A stretch of DNA of 64,000 nucleotides from the NCBI GenBank assembly GCA_037903355.1, contig JBAJFE010000026.1, positions 1,364,001 through 1,428,000 on the forward strand, written 5' to 3'. Of the stretch, positions 61,221-64,000 are shown piece by piece (within the stretch, counting starts at the first letter, position 1; every line of letters begins with the position of its first letter). The position numbers and the translations under genes were made by a program. This stretch comes from Trichuris trichiura. Its lineage: Eukaryota; Nematoda; Enoplea; Trichinellida; Trichuridae. Below the pieces are notes generated by a model. It saw only the letters and a list, made by a program, of their open reading frames with translations, searched no databases and was not told where the DNA came from.

Positions 61221-63688
61221 TCATGCCGAATTCGACTCAGGTCGCCGAACGTTGGTCGCGTAGAGTTGCTGTTGAAAATTTTGAAACTGCGCCTGGTAGG
61301 CGCTTTCGCGCATAGCTCCATTGTTCGGTAGGACGCCAGGTTGAACGTAAGGACCCGGCATTCTCCCACCACCGCCGCCGCCGGCAGCAGTCATCACAAC
61401 TCCGTTCATTCGCGGACCCATGTTGACCATCGCTTGCGGCGGAGGGCCCGTAGGCGCTGGCCCCGATGGACCTCCGTAATTTTGTACCGACATATAGGGT
61501 ACCGGCTGGCCGGACAGCCCTATTGCGAACTAAATAGGCAAAAGGTTGTAATTCAGTCAGCGCAAGTAATTAACTAAGTAGGCGTATGCAAAAATGCAAA
61601 GCTTAGAATTTAGCAGTCTACGCAAACTCTAAGAGCGCGCCTTTACGCTTTGAAATGCGTCAACTTTAGTGACGTAATCTACAACTACAATCTTTCGACA
61701 AGCATAGCCGGCAGACGCGTACTGCCGAATTGCGCTTTAAGAAAAAAAAGAAGACCAAATCTCGTGATCTTAATTTGCATCAGCAGCGGAAAGAGGATTC
61801 GCTCTCTTTCTCCGCCTCACCTGCATATCCGTAGGGTCTGGAAGGGGCGCTTGAAAAGATGGACCTTGCTGCTGCTGCTGCATTTGCTGTTGTTGTTGTT
61901 GTTGTTGTTGTTGTTGCTGCTGCTGCTGATGCTGTTGTTGCTGCTGCCTATGTTGCATGGGATCCGGGAAGTACTGCAACTTTTGGCTGGGAACCTTTGA
62001 GTCAAGATTTGTCAAAGGTTCGGCAAAGTCGGCAAAATAACCCGGCGGTCCTGCTTCAATTGGGTAACAACCATTATGACGGACGTTCGGCGGCGGCGGC
62101 CCGCTACCATCGGATGGTATGAAAAGTGGGCGAACAGTAGGTGGCGCTTGCTGCTTGCCCCCGCCGGCCGAAGGGACAGCGTAAGAGGTTTGCATTGCGT
62201 TGGATCGTTGAACGGGCCCAAAAAATCTGGGCGACATAAAACCTAAACAACAGAATAGTAGCCCAGCTGGAAGTAACATAAACGACAAAGCGCCCTTTGC
62301 CTTTACCAGTCTGGTTTGCCGGCGCCGGAGGACACTGCTGGGCTGGACGACCTTGCATGCTAATGACGCTGCCCGGATAAGGAGAAACGTTCTGTATGTT
62401 CACTTGTTGAATGGACATTGTCGCGTTGACAAAGGTGTTGTTGACCATTGGCATGGAAGGACCTTGGCTAGGACCACCTTGAAGTTCGAAGTCAAAACCT
62501 TGCGCAATATAGCCACCCCCTTTGCCAGACGCTTGTGGCATCTGCCCGCTAGAAACCTTGTTCATACCGCCAGTAGAAGGGCCGAAGTCACCCATTTCCG
62601 CTTGCTGATAAACAGCATAACCGCTGTTCCTCGGATATGGGCACTCCATGCATCTAAAAGCATAGAGCATAAGTGAGGAAATAGTGGCCAAACCGCAGTG
62701 CATGCCCTTCATCCGTTGCAACTGGCCCGTAAGGAACAGGCTCGCAAGGAGCAACTTCTGGTCCGGCGGGAAATTGGGGTCTATCTCCCGCCATCATAAC
62801 CACAGCTGTAGCTGTATCAGCGGATGCGCTGAATCCAACATTCGACATGAATCTGGGACCAGGTGGCCTGGACGACATGGCAAAATGCATAGCCTGCTGC
62901 ACGTTTATATCGTAGCCGCAAGGAAAAGGCTGCCCTTGACCCATTGAGGGATTGTAATTTGGTGGGGGAGCCGGTGGACCCTCAACATAGCCTCCGTCGG
63001 ATGGAGGTGGAACGGACGGACCGCGAGGACCGCGAACTGATTGAGGTGCTCTTGGCGGAGCTACTGGAGGTACCATGAGGGCTGGCTTTCCTTGAACCAC
63101 CATTCGAGTGCCCGGTCTTGAAAAAAAAATACAATGCCGAAAATTCCATTTGAAAAGGAACAATTGCACCTAAGAAAGGCGACGTCCGTAGGTGCAGCCG
63201 ACGGTGGAACATTGTTGCAAACAGAGGTCGCCATTACAGGCATATTGGGCACACCTTGGTGCATTTGCTTCTTAGCTTCGTGTTCGGCAACCAACTGTTG
63301 CCATTGCAACTGAGCGTCCACTTGTTGCTGCTCCGTTCGAGAGCTAAGAACCGGGCCGCCAAGTGGAGCACCGCTGACGTTTTCGGCGGATACGTTCACT
63401 GGAAATTTTACAAATTTAACCAACTGGATCGCGTAAAGGCAAACGGAACGGACTAGCTTTGCCGTCGTTCATCACGAATGGGGGGATCATCACGGGAGGA
63501 TGACCGGCCGCGGCTGCGGCGGCATTCATGGCAAGAACGGTTTGCTGCTGCTGGGAGGACATGCCAAAGAAATTCTTCAAATCTTCAATTCGCTGCAAAG
63601 CTTCCTGGCGGTGCTGCCTTTGAGCCGGCGTAAGCTGATCGTCCGTAAACTTCGACCTATCTCGCGGACTGCCCAATTTGGTTTGCTT
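61221..63688 (-). CDS. BCL9: BCL9/legless-type Wnt transcriptional co-activator, C-terminal part (gene continues off the right edge)
   Basis: Exons 63454-63688, 63170-63398, 62694-63116, 62307-62653, 61821-62242 and 61221-61529, phases consistent, about 655 codons to the stop. The first shown exon contains QLTPAQRQHRQEALQRIEDL, which matches the BCL9 HD2 helix that binds beta-catenin. Next comes QLQWQQLVAEHEAKKQMHQ, like the conserved WxKLQxEYxEEKRRK segment. Near the C-terminus DSKVPSQKLQYFP matches the family motif IPSEKPSQTLQYFP. The rest is low-complexity Pro/Gly/Met/Gln with a polyglutamine run. BCL9/Lgs bridges beta-catenin and Pygopus in the nucleus. The N-terminal HD1 (PHD-binding) would lie right of 63.7 kb. 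A possible 14-nt microexon at 63839-63852 precedes it, but its phase does not join cleanly. Confidence 0.82.
61866..61962 (-). repeat. CAG/CAA repeat coding polyglutamine
   Basis: Within the BCL9-like gene, mixed CAA and CAG codons encode a Gln tract broken by His and Met (about 30 residues). Mixed codons suggest a stable, selected tract rather than an expanding triplet repeat. Confidence 0.9.
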
Positions 63689-64000
63689 CTGAAAGTAGAA
63701 GACCAACTTTATTTTCAAAAAAAAGCAATTTAAGGAAAATAAACAATCAAAAAACTTGGCTACTAAAAACCTGAGTAGAACAATATTGTTTTTAATTGCG
63801 TTGGGCGAAAAGCAGCATAGTAGGACGCACCTACTTACCGCGCGTTCTCATTCTGTAGGTTTAAAGCAAAAGCTACTGCAATCCTAGTTGCAAATTTGCA
63901 TGTTTTAAAAATGGCACGCAAGGTAAAAAAACATTTGGCGAGCACTCTGGATGGTCATTTTTAAAACTGACTTTTCGATTTTCAAACCTACGATGCTAAG
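63689..64000. other. Intron and upstream part of the BCL9-like gene
   Basis: AT-rich. On the minus strand there is a polypyrimidine tract and acceptor (CCTACAG), then a 14-nt segment, then a strong donor GTAAGTAGG at 63838, suggesting a microexon or a short first coding exon (it includes an ATG). Otherwise nothing recognised. Confidence 0.35.

Noticed and set aside
1..64000. CRISPR arrays, operons, ribosome binding sites, prophage
   Set aside because: The window is plainly eukaryotic (many short introns, metazoan gene families); no direct-repeat/spacer arrays are visible. I also found no tRNA or rRNA gene that I could support by eye.

Overview
The window is nuclear DNA of an invertebrate animal, most likely a clade I (Dorylaimia) nematode of the Trichuris/Trichinella kind. 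Genes are split into many short exons by GT-AG introns of mostly 45-60 nt. ShKT domains occur twice (on an astacin and on a ligand-gated channel). Conserved metazoan proteins are close to full length, and a BCL9/legless homologue is present, which Caenorhabditis lacks as far as I know. The species call is inference; I could run no search.

Region 1 (1-13,610, +): a tandem family of secreted proteins. The last 14 codons of one copy lie at the left edge, followed by three complete five-exon genes whose start codons are about 4.3 kb apart. Each has a signal peptide, a divergent Cys-rich region resembling chitin-binding type 2 (CBM14/peritrophin-A) modules, a Tyr/Pro/Met-rich linker and, in two of them, a very Gly/Pro-rich tail. 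They look like extracellular-matrix, cuticle or eggshell structural proteins.

Region 2 (17.4-33.6 kb): a pentameric ligand-gated ion channel subunit carrying an N-terminal ShKT domain and lacking the first Cys-loop cysteine (+); the C-terminal part of an astacin-ShKT metalloprotease (-); and the Sec7-PH part of an IQSEC/BRAG-type Arf exchange factor (+). Gene-poor stretches separate them.

Region 3 (33.8-44.5 kb): a compact block of housekeeping genes, mostly on the minus strand: SIN1/MAPKAP1 (mTORC2), a CYP4-like cytochrome P450, PA2G4/EBP1, replication factor C subunit 3, then a small multipass membrane protein on the plus strand. All exons of these five could be placed with consistent phases, and the predicted lengths match the known families (SIN1 512 aa, P450 521 aa, PA2G4 393 aa, RFC3 355 aa).

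Region 4 (44.8-60.4 kb, -): one large gene for the inositol 1,4,5-trisphosphate receptor, from start codon to channel pore and C-terminal tail. It has one apparent frameshift in its third exon and a MITE-like insertion in an intron. Region 5 (61.2-63.7 kb and off the right edge, -): the C-terminal part of a BCL9/legless-type Wnt co-activator.

The genes do not form one pathway. Functional themes are extracellular matrix, neuronal and calcium signalling (channel, IP3 receptor, Arf-GEF), growth signalling (SIN1, PA2G4) and Wnt transcription. The most unusual items are the ShKT-channel fusion and the regularly spaced matrix-protein family.
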